A model generated the notes under the pieces. That model made no database searches, was not told where the DNA came from, and saw only the letters and a list, made by a program, of their open reading frames with translations. The position numbers were made by a program, and so were the translations under genes. Positions 1-7,398 of a DNA stretch of 11,023 nucleotides are shown here, piece after piece. The stretch is from Treponema sp. (GTDB taxonomy: Bacteria > Spirochaetota > Spirochaetia > Treponematales > Breznakiellaceae). Position 1 is the first letter of the stretch. The number at the start of each line of letters is the position of its first letter. Location: contig JAISEB010000203.1 of NCBI GenBank assembly GCA_031264395.1, positions 1-11,023 of the forward strand. Direction: 5' to 3'.

Positions 1-183
1 TCGTTCCTCCTGGATCTTGGCATAAAGGAAACGCAGTTTCTTCCCTTTCACCAATTCGGCTCGAACAAATACCGCCTGCTCGGGCGGGACTATCCCTTTG
101 CCGGAACCGGAGCCCTCCATCCCGAAGACCTCACCGCCTGCCGGGCCGCCTTTGAGGCGCGGGGCATAAGGGTTATGGGGTAA
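1..183 (+). CDS. Glycyl-radical enzyme activating protein (PflA family), C-terminal fragment
   Basis: Only the last 60 codons lie in the window; the frame is open from base 1 to the TAA at 181-183. The peptide contains LPFHQFGSNKYRLLGRDYPF and ends CRAAFEARGIRVMG. This matches the C-terminal end of pyruvate-formate-lyase-activating-enzyme relatives, which carry an LPYH-x-LG-x-xKY segment followed by a final helix and a short beta strand. Such proteins are radical-SAM enzymes that place a glycyl radical on a partner such as PFL, a diol dehydratase or a choline lyase. The CxxxCxxC iron-sulfur motif would lie upstream of the window and cannot be checked. The partner enzyme is also outside. The gene converges on the DeoR-type regulator, so it belongs to a different transcript from the operon at 1221-9999. 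The family call rests on one conserved segment. Confidence 0.72.
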   Translation, partial: SFLLDLGIKETQFLPFHQFGSNKYRLLGRDYPFAGTGALHPEDLTACRAAFEARGIRVMG

Positions 184-191
184 GAGTCTCA

Positions 192-227
192 AGAAAATCT
201 CTAAAAACCCAACCGGGGTTTCCAGAG
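192..227 (-). terminator. Rho-independent terminator of the DeoR-family gene
   Basis: Read on the minus strand, CTCTGGAAACCC pairs with GGGTTTTTAGAG around a CGGTT loop (plus coordinates 199-227). That gives a 12-bp stem with two G-U wobbles, followed by the U-rich run ATTTTCT (192-198). It begins only 6 bases past the repressor stop codon. On the plus strand the two wobbles become A-C mismatches and no T-run follows, so it should terminate the minus-strand gene better than the upstream plus-strand gene. Confidence 0.7.
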
Positions 228-233
228 GTTCCC

Positions 234-1022
234 TTAAACCATTACCAGTTCTATCCCCGTATTCCGGATAAATTCTACCCATTCAGGGGAAAGTCCCGTA
301 TCGGTGATGATCATGTCCAGCTTGTTAATGGAAGAGAAGAAGACTGTTTTTACCGCGCCGAATTTGCCTGAATCCGCGAGAAGAATTTTTTTGAGCGAAG
401 ATTCCAGAACCGTCTGTTTAATAAGCACTTCAAAAGTATGGGCGCAGGTCATTCCCAGGGTCTGATGAACGCCGGAAGCGGAGATGAAAAGTTTATTCGC
501 CCGTATGCTTTTAAGAAGGAGCATGCTTTCCGCCGACTCGAAGATCTGATCGCTGGGATGAAAGTATCCGCCCGCCAGGATCAGCCTTATTTTCTCGTTT
601 TTGTACAGTTTTATGATGATATTAAGGTTGTAACATACCACCGTCATCTGCATATCCGCGGGAAGGTAATCGGGTACCTTGTCGGTGGTAGAACCGTTAT
701 CAATAATGATCACCTCGTTTGGCTCCACCAGCGTGGCGGCGTATTTGGCTATGCGTCTTTTTTCTTCACTCATAATGTTGCTTGCGTAGGATAAATTGTA
801 AATACTTTCGATATTTTCAAAAACAGGAGCCGAATCATCCTGTATAAAAACCGCCCTGCCGTGGCTGCGTTCCACTATATGATTGTTCACAAGTTCATTC
901 AAATCCCGGCGTACCGTCATGTCCGAAACGCCCATTTCTTCCGCCAGATCCCGGACCATGGCCGTCTTGCGTATTCGGAGATTGGAAATCAAGCGGTTCA
1001 TGCGCTGGTTTTTTTTGTTCAA
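234..1022 (-). CDS. DeoR-family transcriptional regulator
   Basis: A 262-residue protein with the two-part DeoR plan. The N-terminal winged helix-turn-helix contains VRDLAEEMGVSDMTVRRDLNE (about residues 23-43), and the C-terminal sugar-phosphate-sensing domain carries IDNGSTT (107-113), SASG (181-184) and LLADSGKFG (214-222). Family members usually repress a sugar operon until a phosphorylated intermediate binds this domain. The wing usually reads HGGA; here it is HGRA. The frame is open to a TTG at 1043, but the TTG at 1022 is preferred because AGAGGA (1030-1035) lies 7 bases upstream, whereas the outer TTG has no ribosome-binding site. The next ATG (999-1001) also lacks one. The gene is divergent from the transporter and enzyme operon and is its likely local regulator. 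By family precedent the inducer would be a ketose or triose phosphate made by the pathway; this is inference. Confidence 0.9.
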   Translation of the reverse strand: MNKKNQRMNRLISNLRIRKTAMVRDLAEEMGVSDMTVRRDLNELVNNHIVERSHGRAVFIQDDSAPVFENIESIYNLSYASNIMSEEKRRIAKYAATLVEPNEVIIIDNGSTTDKVPDYLPADMQMTVVCYNLNIIIKLYKNEKIRLILAGGYFHPSDQIFESAESMLLLKSIRANKLFISASGVHQTLGMTCAHTFEVLIKQTVLESSLKKILLADSGKFGAVKTVFFSSINKLDMIITDTGLSPEWVEFIRNTGIELVMV

Positions 1023-1029
1023 CCTTATA

Positions 1030-1035
1030 TCCTCT
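1030..1035 (-). promoter_or_regulatory. Ribosome-binding site that sets the TTG start of the DeoR-family gene
   Basis: AGAGGA on the minus strand lies 7 bases before the TTG at 1020-1022. No comparable site precedes the in-frame TTG at 1041-1043 or the ATG at 999-1001. Confidence 0.65.
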
Positions 1036-1114
1036 TGCTCCAAAGAATATAACCAAATTCAAACAAGATCAATGTTTTTGTTCGAAATTTGCTATATAAT
1101 TTGATTGATACATA

Positions 1115-1165
1115 CAAATAAAGTCAAATAAACATAATATTCACAGAAAACAAACAAAATTTGTT
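1115..1165. promoter_or_regulatory. Candidate operator cluster for the divergent DeoR-type repressor
   Basis: The octamer CAAATAAA occurs at 1115-1122 and again at 1125-1132, exactly 10 bp apart, so both copies face the same side of the helix. Downstream, AACAAA and TTTGTT (1153-1158 and 1160-1165) form an inverted repeat with a 1-bp centre that runs into the -35 box. A near-copy of the octamer in inverse orientation (TTTATTTA, 1171-1178) lies in the promoter spacer. These are seen directly. Binding by the adjacent repressor is inferred from position only, and AT-rich DNA gives such repeats by chance fairly often. Confidence 0.4.
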
Positions 1166-1192
1166 GACAATTTATTTATTGTGTTCTAAAAT
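1164..1192 (+). promoter_or_regulatory. Sigma-70-type promoter of the sugar operon
   Basis: TTGACA (1164-1169), a 17-bp spacer and TAAAAT (1187-1192) give a perfect -35 box, optimal spacing and a -10 box one base from consensus. Transcription would start near 1199, leaving a leader of about 20 bases before the first start codon. The -35 box overlaps an inverted repeat that could hold a repressor. Confidence 0.75.
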
Positions 1193-1220
1193 GAGTCAAT
1201 TATATTCCGGGAGGAAAAAT

Positions 1221-2510
1221 ATGAAGAAGGGATTTAAAGTTTGTATAATTTTTTTGTTGGCGTTAGTATTGGTTATGACTGCCTGTAGGGGTGGAAAAAA
1301 CGAAAATTCGTCTGGCGACAAGACAACCATACGCTACTCTACTCTGGCTAATGGCCGGGATGCCAATGCTATCAAGGAACTTATCGATCATGCGATGTCG
1401 GTGAATCCTGATATTAATATCGAATTTGAACCGGTAGTCGGCGATTGGTGGGATCTGAACCAAAAGTATGTTTCCCAGATCGCCGCTGGCGATCCTCCTG
1501 ACATTATCCGCCATGCTGAGAGTTTTATGACTCTTCTTTCTATCAATGATTATGCGGCAGATCTTGGTCCGCGTATTAAAACTTTGGATATGAGCAATTA
1601 CTATGAAAATACTTTTTCCCGGTATGCGGGAAAACAGGTTATGGTACCGGTGGGTATTTATTCCCAAGCCTTGTTTTATAACCGGGATATGTTCGAAAGG
1701 GCGGGTATTCCCGAACCACGCGGTTATGATAATCCTTGGACTTTTGATGAATTTCGTGTAGCCGCTAAGGCATTGACTACCGGTAGCGGAACTTCCAAGG
1801 TGTACGGTTTTGCCATTCCCTTTGATCCTGCTAAATGGGCAGGTTTCCTGTGGGGTAACGGTGGCGATTTTCATGATGCCGATGGCAAGCCTACTTTTAA
1901 TTCACCCCGGTTTAAAGAAACCTGTCAGTTCCTGGTGGACTTGATCCAGGTGGACGGCAGTATGGCCAGTCCCGCGAACGCCCAAGCCATCAGTCCGTGG
2001 GATCTTTTTGAAAGCGGCCGTTGTGCTATGATCATCACCGGCCAGTGGGATCTTGTCAATGTTAAGGCTATAACCGATTTCAAAACCGGTGTCGCCGCCA
2101 GTCCCTATAATCCCAAGAATCCTGGAGCTGCTCCCGGCGAGCCTATGTTCCTTGATGGGTACTGTATCAGCAAGGGAAGTAAATTCGAAGAACATGCGTG
2201 GAAGGTGATACTTTCTTTTGTTGATGAAGAAGCCTCTGCGATAAATATCAAAAATGGCGTCTTTGGATGGCCCAGTAACCGCAATTATGCTGAGGCTCAC
2301 CAAGCGGAACTCTTTACACCTCCCATAGATCCTGATCAGGTTGAAGCCCTTATGGGGCTTGCCTATACGCACAATTGGCCTGCTCTGCCAAACTGGACCG
2401 AAACTGAGCAGAGCATACGGCGTTACTTTGAACTAATGACTCTTGGTGAAATCTCCGTGAATGATGGCTGTGAATCGATTCAGGCGGAAAATGTAAAATT
2501 CTATCAGTAA
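1221..2510 (+). CDS. ABC transporter sugar-binding lipoprotein (family 1 extracellular solute-binding protein)
   Basis: A 429-residue precursor. It begins with a lysine-containing n-region, a hydrophobic core and the lipobox MTAC, so Cys22 would be lipidated and the mature protein anchored outside the cytoplasmic membrane. A polar Gly/Ser/Asn linker follows. The body carries family features such as AAGDPPDIIR (about 88-97), FYNRDMFERAGIPEP and WTFDEF, and the length is normal for the family. It would capture an oligosaccharide or glycoside and deliver it to the two permeases downstream. The frame is open further upstream (1161), but the ATG at 1221 is the start: GGGAGG lies 6 bases before it and the signal peptide begins there. 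It is the first gene of the operon, about 20 bases after the predicted transcription start, and is separated from the permeases by a strong hairpin. The ligand cannot be read from the sequence. Confidence 0.93.
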   Translation: MKKGFKVCIIFLLALVLVMTACRGGKNENSSGDKTTIRYSTLANGRDANAIKELIDHAMSVNPDINIEFEPVVGDWWDLNQKYVSQIAAGDPPDIIRHAESFMTLLSINDYAADLGPRIKTLDMSNYYENTFSRYAGKQVMVPVGIYSQALFYNRDMFERAGIPEPRGYDNPWTFDEFRVAAKALTTGSGTSKVYGFAIPFDPAKWAGFLWGNGGDFHDADGKPTFNSPRFKETCQFLVDLIQVDGSMASPANAQAISPWDLFESGRCAMIITGQWDLVNVKAITDFKTGVAASPYNPKNPGAAPGEPMFLDGYCISKGSKFEEHAWKVILSFVDEEASAINIKNGVFGWPSNRNYAEAHQAELFTPPIDPDQVEALMGLAYTHNWPALPNWTETEQSIRRYFELMTLGEISVNDGCESIQAENVKFYQ

Positions 2511-2520
2511 CAAAGACAAA

Positions 2521-2547
2521 ATGCCGGCTGTATTCTACAGCCGGCAT
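2521..2547 (+). repeat. Perfect intercistronic hairpin between binding protein and permease
   Basis: ATGCCGGCTGTA and TACAGCCGGCAT form a perfect 12-bp stem closed by the 3-base loop TTC. It starts 10 bases after the binding-protein stop codon and ends 18 bases before the permease start. The sequence after it on the plus strand is AATTCTTC, which is not a good T-run, so it is more likely a 3'-end stabiliser or partial attenuator than a full terminator. Hairpins here commonly make binding protein more abundant than permease, as between malE and malF. Confidence 0.8.
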
Positions 2548-2565
2548 AATTCTTCATGGAACGGT

Positions 2566-3468
2566 ATGCAGATTTTGAAACCGAAGCAATCGATCTTGAG
2601 CAGACCCGATCGTATATGGGGTACTATTTTTGTTGCCCCTCAGGTAATAGGCGCCCTTGTATTCATGCTGTTTCCTATTGTTTTCTCTCTTTTCCTCTGT
2701 TTTTCTGAATGGAAATTTACTGGAAGTCCGCAGTTTATAGGGCTTGTAAATTTCAAAACAATATTTTCTGATAAAACAACACTTACCGCATTTATTAATA
2801 CTCTGCTTTTCGTTGCGATTGTTGTTCCCTTAAATTTACTTTTTTCATTGAGTTTTGCTATGCTGCTGGATCACAAAATTATAGGCCGCACTATATTCAG
2901 AACCCTTTATTTTTTACCAAATGTGACTTCCTCAATTGCCGCGTCCTTGGTGTGGGTATGGATTTACAATCAGGATTTCGGTATGTTAAACAGTTTTTTA
3001 TCCCGCTTTGGCATAAACGGCATCAGGTGGCTTAACAGTACCCGTCTGGCGTTGCCGTCTATTGCTATTGTCGTTGTCTGGCAAAGTGTGGGGAATAATA
3101 TCATTATCTTTCTGGCTGGATTGAATAATATCTCATCGACGCTGTATGAAGCGGCAGAAATTGACGGTGCTAACTGGCGGCAGCGTTTTTTCCGTATTAC
3201 TATTCCCATGCTGACGCCGACGATATTTTTTATTGTTATTATGGGTTTTATAGGTGCCTTCCAGATATTTAACGAGCCATATGTAATGACCGTAGGGGGT
3301 CCGGGGAGATCAACCTTTACCATGGTATTGTACCTGTATATTTTGGGCTTCCAATTTTTCAGGATGGGGGAGGCTGCCGTGGTATCCTGGATGCTGTTTC
3401 TTATGATAGCGGTGGTTACCTTCGTTCAATTCAGGTTCCAGAAAAAGTGGGTAAATTACGATGTATAA
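2566..3468 (+). CDS. ABC sugar transporter permease, MalF/UgpA type
   Basis: A 300-residue integral membrane protein with about six hydrophobic segments (roughly 20-44, 75-100, 111-134, 163-185, 218-238 and 273-291). The cytoplasmic EAA loop, EAAEIDGANWRQRFFRITIP (195-214), docks the transport ATPase. WKFTG, FRTLYFLPNV and NEPYVMTVGGPG are typical of the first permease in carbohydrate-uptake family 1 systems. The frame is open from an ATG at 2521, but that codon lies in the left arm of the hairpin and has no ribosome-binding site. The ATG at 2566 has GGA 5 bases upstream and gives the usual short N-terminus before the first membrane helix. Its 3' end overlaps the next permease by 8 bases, indicating translational coupling. 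This stretch is the most AT-rich coding part of the window. Confidence 0.93.
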   Translation: MQILKPKQSILSRPDRIWGTIFVAPQVIGALVFMLFPIVFSLFLCFSEWKFTGSPQFIGLVNFKTIFSDKTTLTAFINTLLFVAIVVPLNLLFSLSFAMLLDHKIIGRTIFRTLYFLPNVTSSIAASLVWVWIYNQDFGMLNSFLSRFGINGIRWLNSTRLALPSIAIVVVWQSVGNNIIIFLAGLNNISSTLYEAAEIDGANWRQRFFRITIPMLTPTIFFIVIMGFIGAFQIFNEPYVMTVGGPGRSTFTMVLYLYILGFQFFRMGEAAVVSWMLFLMIAVVTFVQFRFQKKWVNYDV

Positions 3469-4342
3469 CAGTGCGATAAAAAAAGTTCAAAACCAGAAGA
3501 CAGCGCTTGTCTATAGAGCGGTCAAGGTTGCTTTCATGTATGGGGCGCTGGTGTTTTTTGCTTACGTAATGGTACTGCCCTTTTTGTGGATGCTCTCCAC
3601 AGCCCTAAAGGAACGGCAGGATGTATTCAAGGTTCCCATACAGTGGATTCCGGATCCTGTCATGTGGAGTAACTTTATTGACATTTTTAATGTGGTGAGA
3701 CTTGATGAGGGATATTTGAACAGTTTTAAAATTGCAATACCCGCAACGGTGGGAACTCTGTTGACCTGCGCCATGGCGGGTTATGGTTTCAGTAAACTCC
3801 ATTTTCGAGGGCAAAATATATTCTTCGGACTGCTTATGGTTACGATGATGATCCCCGGGCAGGTAACACTTATTCCTATGTACCTTATTTTCAAACAATT
3901 CGGATGGATTAATACATATCTGCCCCTTGTCGTTCCGGCAATCTTATGTAATGCCTTTGGTGTATTTATGTTCCGGCAATTCTTTTTTTCTATTCCCGAT
4001 TCTCTTATTGAGGCGGCAAAAATTGACGGGAGTAGTCCTCCAGGAGTTTTTTTTCGTATTGTTTTGCCTCAAAGTAAAGGAATTTTTGCTACTATGGGGC
4101 TTTTTTCCTTTATGGGAAGCTGGAACGCCTTTTTGGGGCCCCTGATTTATTTAAATAAACCCGCCAAATATACCCTCCCCTTGATGATGGCATTGTTCAG
4201 ATCTACCACCGGTCAATCCAGTACACAATGGCCTCAGCTTATGGCCATTTCATGCATAGCGGTGGTTCCGGTGTTGATTCTATATGCCGCCACACAAAAA
4301 TACTATGTACGCAGTATTGTCATAACGGGAATGAAAAATTAA
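3461..4342 (+). CDS. ABC sugar transporter permease, MalG/UgpE type
   Basis: A 293-residue membrane protein and the partner of the preceding permease. It has a short charged N-terminus, a first membrane segment at about 24-46, and AGYGFSKLHFRG (106-117), a signature of MalG-type subunits. The EAA loop is EAAKIDGSSPPGVFFRIVLP (184-203), and the tail is YVRSIVITGMKN. The pair should form the heterodimeric channel for the substrate captured by the upstream lipoprotein. The start overlaps the end of the previous gene by 8 bases. The Shine-Dalgarno is weak, consistent with coupled translation. No ATP-binding subunit follows; the next gene is an oxidoreductase, so the ATPase is presumably a shared MsmX/MalK-type protein encoded elsewhere. 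Confidence 0.93.
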   Translation: MYNSAIKKVQNQKTALVYRAVKVAFMYGALVFFAYVMVLPFLWMLSTALKERQDVFKVPIQWIPDPVMWSNFIDIFNVVRLDEGYLNSFKIAIPATVGTLLTCAMAGYGFSKLHFRGQNIFFGLLMVTMMIPGQVTLIPMYLIFKQFGWINTYLPLVVPAILCNAFGVFMFRQFFFSIPDSLIEAAKIDGSSPPGVFFRIVLPQSKGIFATMGLFSFMGSWNAFLGPLIYLNKPAKYTLPLMMALFRSTTGQSSTQWPQLMAISCIAVVPVLILYAATQKYYVRSIVITGMKN

Positions 4343-4364
4343 ACGCGGAAAGGGGAGTGTTGTT

Positions 4365-5342
4365 GTGCTGTCACGAAAGAAGGCCGGCGAAAGCGGTATT
4401 GAAATCTCTGAAATTATCCTGGGGTGCTGGGTAATGGGAGGCGAGAGGTGGGGAGGCGCCGACGATAATGAATCGATTCGGGCCATTCACAGGGCTATTG
4501 ATCTGGGAATGAATACGCTTGATACCGCGGAAGCCTATAACAACGGCTATTCCGAGGATATTATCGGCAGGGCCGTCAGGGGACGGTCTCATGAGGTAGT
4601 CATATCTTCAAAGGTCCAGGAAAGCCACATGCGGCGCGGTGACCTCGTTGCCGCCTGTGAACGCAGCCTTAAGCGTCTTGGCAGGGACTGCATCGATATT
4701 TATTTTCTTCACTGGCCGGCCGGTTATTTCGGCGGTCCCCGGGCTTCTCTTGCGGAAACAATGGAAGCCATGGCCGGACTGCGGGAGGCCGGTAAAATAC
4801 GGGCCATTGGCATGTCGAATTTTACAAAGGAGCAGTTTGAGGAAGCAGGAAAAACCGTAAAGGTGGATATTTACCAGCCTCCCTTTAATATTCTCTGGCG
4901 GGGATCTGAAGCCGAACTCTTTCCTTATTGTGTTCAGCATAATATTGCTATTGTCCCCTATTCTCCCATTGCCCAAGGCCTTCTTTCCGGTAAGTTCAGG
5001 CCCGGTCATGTATTCAGGGAAGGAGACAGCCGGGGAACTACGCCGCTGTTCCAGAGCGGTCCTATGGAGCGGGCCCTTGCCCTGACGGAGAAACTTAAAC
5101 CAATCGCGGATAAATACGGTAAAACCATGGCCCAGCTTGTGATCCGCTGGACAAGCCAGTTTCCCGGCGTTACTTCTCCAATCGCGGGAGGGCGAAATCC
5201 CGCACAGGTGGAAGAAAATTCAGGCGGCGCGGGCTGGGTCTTGTCCGGGGAGGATTTTGATTTTATCGAGAACCTGTCAAAAGAATACCATGCGGCGCTG
5301 CCGAAGTTCAAAAATTACTTTGACACCGAAATCGTGAAATAA
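4365..5342 (+). CDS. Aldo/keto reductase
   Basis: A 325-residue cytoplasmic NAD(P)H-dependent oxidoreductase with the (alpha/beta)8 aldo/keto reductase fold. The catalytic tetrad is complete: Asp53 and Tyr58 in NTLDTAEAY, Lys83 in ISSKV and His116 in FLHWP. The GMSNF strand and the C-terminal cofactor segment SPIAGGRNPAQVEEN are also in place. The start is a GTG at 4365, supported by AGGGGAG ending 7 bases before it. It follows the permease by 22 bases and precedes the glycosidase by 15, so it is co-transcribed with both. Relatives act on aldehydes, sugars or keto-sugars, and residues alone do not settle the substrate. In this operon it could reduce a short aldehyde released by the aldolase or act on the imported sugar; both are inference. 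Confidence 0.9.
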   Translation: MLSRKKAGESGIEISEIILGCWVMGGERWGGADDNESIRAIHRAIDLGMNTLDTAEAYNNGYSEDIIGRAVRGRSHEVVISSKVQESHMRRGDLVAACERSLKRLGRDCIDIYFLHWPAGYFGGPRASLAETMEAMAGLREAGKIRAIGMSNFTKEQFEEAGKTVKVDIYQPPFNILWRGSEAELFPYCVQHNIAIVPYSPIAQGLLSGKFRPGHVFREGDSRGTTPLFQSGPMERALALTEKLKPIADKYGKTMAQLVIRWTSQFPGVTSPIAGGRNPAQVEENSGGAGWVLSGEDFDFIENLSKEYHAALPKFKNYFDTEIVK

Positions 5343-5357
5343 AAGGAGAGTTTTAAA

Positions 5358-7388
5358 ATGTCAACAGAAAGGGAAGCCCAATGGCTTAAAAAAAATCCTG
5401 CTTATTACTGGATCCCCAACAGTGAAACCTCTGAACGCGTGAAGAAATCAAACGGGGTTGTTCATAATCGGCTTGAGGATTATGTTTTCAAGCCCTGTCC
5501 CATAGGGAGCATAGAGCCCCAGGGCTGGCTTCGCCGGCAGCTGGAGATCCACGCGGCGGGTATGGGCGGCCAGCTTGATACCTTCTGGCCCAGCCTCATG
5601 GAATCGCGCTGGATAGGCGGTCACATTCAAGGTGAAAAAGATCCCGTGGACAATATGATCTACTGGCTCGACGGTATTATTCCCATGGCGTGGCAGCTGA
5701 ACGATGAGTCCCTCAAGACAAAGTGCCGGAAGTATGTCAATGAAATCATAGACCGGCAGTGGGATAACGGGTGGCTCATGCCCGATGAACCTGAGGTCCC
5801 CTTCAGGCTTGGCGGAGACGGCAAGGAAATCCGCGAGGAGGATACCTGGGAAGTTTCAGGTTTTTCCGAAGGCTGGGCGCAGGCCGGGATCAGCAAAGTA
5901 TTGATAGAATATTACGAGGCTGCAGGAGATCCCAGAATTCCTTCCGTCATAGAAAAGTCCCTGCGTTTTCTGGATACGTATCTGGACAAGATCACCATCA
6001 GAAGCTGGGGTTCCATCCGCTGGGTGGAACTGCTCATCCCCATTTACTGGCTGTACGAACGGACTCATGAGGAATGGCTTATTCATCTTGCAAGAAGGCT
6101 CAAGTGCATGGGGTTTGACTGGATTGAATTTTACGGCAATGAGGAACTCTGGCAGTACAAGGAACCTATGGAACAGGGGCACTGGGTTAGTGTCAACCAC
6201 GTGGTTAATAACGCCATGGCGGTAAAGACAGGCGGCATGGTTTACCGGATGACGCACAGGGAAAGCGACAGGGAAGGTTCCGGACAGATGCTTGCTCTGA
6301 TTGACAAGTACCACGGCCTTGTGACCGGCATGTACACCGGAGACGAGAATTTCGGCGGACAGCTGCCCATACACGGGAGTGAACTCTGCGCCGTTGTAGA
6401 ACTGATGTTCTCTCTTGAGCTCCTCGTTTCCATTACCGGCCGGGTTGACTATGCGGACCGGCTTGAGAAACTCGCCTTTAACTGTCTGCCCGCGACCTTC
6501 GATCCCAAAATGACGGTTCACCAGTATATACATCAGGTGAATCAGGTCCAGTGTTCCCGCAATGATGAACGGGTATATATGACTAACGGACCTGAAGCCA
6601 ACATGTTTGGTATTGAACCTCACTTCCCCTGCTGTACCACCCAGACCCAGGGCTGGCCCAAATTCGCGCAAAGTGTGTTCATGCAGGCTCCGGACGGCAT
6701 AGCGGTAATTTCTTATGCTCCTGCCAAACTTGACACTATAGTGTATAATGAGAGTGTCAGTGTTACCATCGGCGGGACCTATCCTTTTGAGGACAGCGCC
6801 GTCATTACCGTGAAGAGCGGCGGGGGGCATGCTTTTGCCCTGTATCTGCGGCTTCCCGCCTGGACAAGGAACGCCGCGGTAAAGATAGGAGACGACGTGT
6901 TTACCGGGAAACCGGGAACCTTTCTCAGGCTTGAACGGATATGGAAGAAGGAGACGAAAATAGAAGTGCTGTTGCCCGCCGAATATGAGTTTACGCGCCG
7001 GCCGAACCGGCTTGTGGCTTTGACTCATGGACCTCTGGTGTATTCTCATCCTATAGCCGAACGCTGGGAGCAGGAAAGCAAGCCCGAGGGGAAAGAAAAA
7101 CCATGGCTTAACAACTGGAGCGTGTATCCTGTCGAGGAATGGAATTATGGCTATGCCGAAGGGACCGGCTTGAAGGTGAGCCGGAAGGAGGCAGGGGAAT
7201 ATCCTTTTAGTCCCGAAGGGGCGCCGGTAGAAATAAGAGTAAAGGCGAAAAAAGTAGCTTGGGAAATGGACAAGGGGGCCTGCACGGCGGCGCCTTCGTA
7301 TGAATGGACGGGGAAGGACGTTGAGGAAATACGGCTTATCCCCTTCGGATGTACCAATCTCAGGATTACCGAAATCCCGCTTTTGTAA
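5358..7388 (+). CDS. GH127-like (DUF1680) glycoside hydrolase, probable beta-L-arabinofuranosidase-type enzyme
   Basis: A 676-residue protein with an alpha/alpha-barrel catalytic region (about 50-440) and C-terminal beta domains. The active-site pattern of the GH127 reference HypBA1 (Glu322, Glu338, Cys340, Cys417, Cys418) can be matched in order: Glu330 in TGDENFGG, Glu342 and Cys344 in GSELC, and Cys425-Cys426 in HFPCCTTQTQGWP. In that family a zinc-bound cysteine acts as the nucleophile, so an active retaining enzyme is expected. There is no signal peptide, which places the enzyme in the cytoplasm, acting on material imported by the upstream ABC system. The start has a strong AGGAGAG site. 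GH127 and neighbouring families include beta-L-arabinofuranosidases and aceric-acid-releasing enzymes, so L-arabinose is only the first guess for the released sugar. The DhaK-like gene follows after 10 bases. Confidence 0.87.
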   Translation: MSTEREAQWLKKNPAYYWIPNSETSERVKKSNGVVHNRLEDYVFKPCPIGSIEPQGWLRRQLEIHAAGMGGQLDTFWPSLMESRWIGGHIQGEKDPVDNMIYWLDGIIPMAWQLNDESLKTKCRKYVNEIIDRQWDNGWLMPDEPEVPFRLGGDGKEIREEDTWEVSGFSEGWAQAGISKVLIEYYEAAGDPRIPSVIEKSLRFLDTYLDKITIRSWGSIRWVELLIPIYWLYERTHEEWLIHLARRLKCMGFDWIEFYGNEELWQYKEPMEQGHWVSVNHVVNNAMAVKTGGMVYRMTHRESDREGSGQMLALIDKYHGLVTGMYTGDENFGGQLPIHGSELCAVVELMFSLELLVSITGRVDYADRLEKLAFNCLPATFDPKMTVHQYIHQVNQVQCSRNDERVYMTNGPEANMFGIEPHFPCCTTQTQGWPKFAQSVFMQAPDGIAVISYAPAKLDTIVYNESVSVTIGGTYPFEDSAVITVKSGGGHAFALYLRLPAWTRNAAVKIGDDVFTGKPGTFLRLERIWKKETKIEVLLPAEYEFTRRPNRLVALTHGPLVYSHPIAERWEQESKPEGKEKPWLNNWSVYPVEEWNYGYAEGTGLKVSRKEAGEYPFSPEGAPVEIRVKAKKVAWEMDKGACTAAPSYEWTGKDVEEIRLIPFGCTNLRITEIPLL

Positions 7389-7398
7389 AGGAGGCGTC

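Noticed and set aside
438..794. A 118-codon plus-strand frame inside the regulator
   Set aside because: It is antisense to a well-supported DeoR-family protein, has no ribosome-binding site and no motif.
1044..1130. A promoter for the DeoR-type gene on the minus strand
   Set aside because: TTGACT with TCAAAT at 17 bp, and TTGATC with TATATT at 15 bp, are both possible, but each has a poor box or spacing. A promoter must exist here, yet I cannot choose one.
2521..2565. A longer N-terminus for the first permease, starting at the ATG at 2521
   Set aside because: The codon is inside a perfect hairpin arm, lacks a Shine-Dalgarno sequence, and adds 15 residues not expected in the family.
7300..7398. 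A longer N-terminus for DhaK, starting at 7300
   Set aside because: It would overlap the glycosidase by 89 bases. The ATG at 7399 has a strong AAAGGAGG site and gives the family N-terminus.
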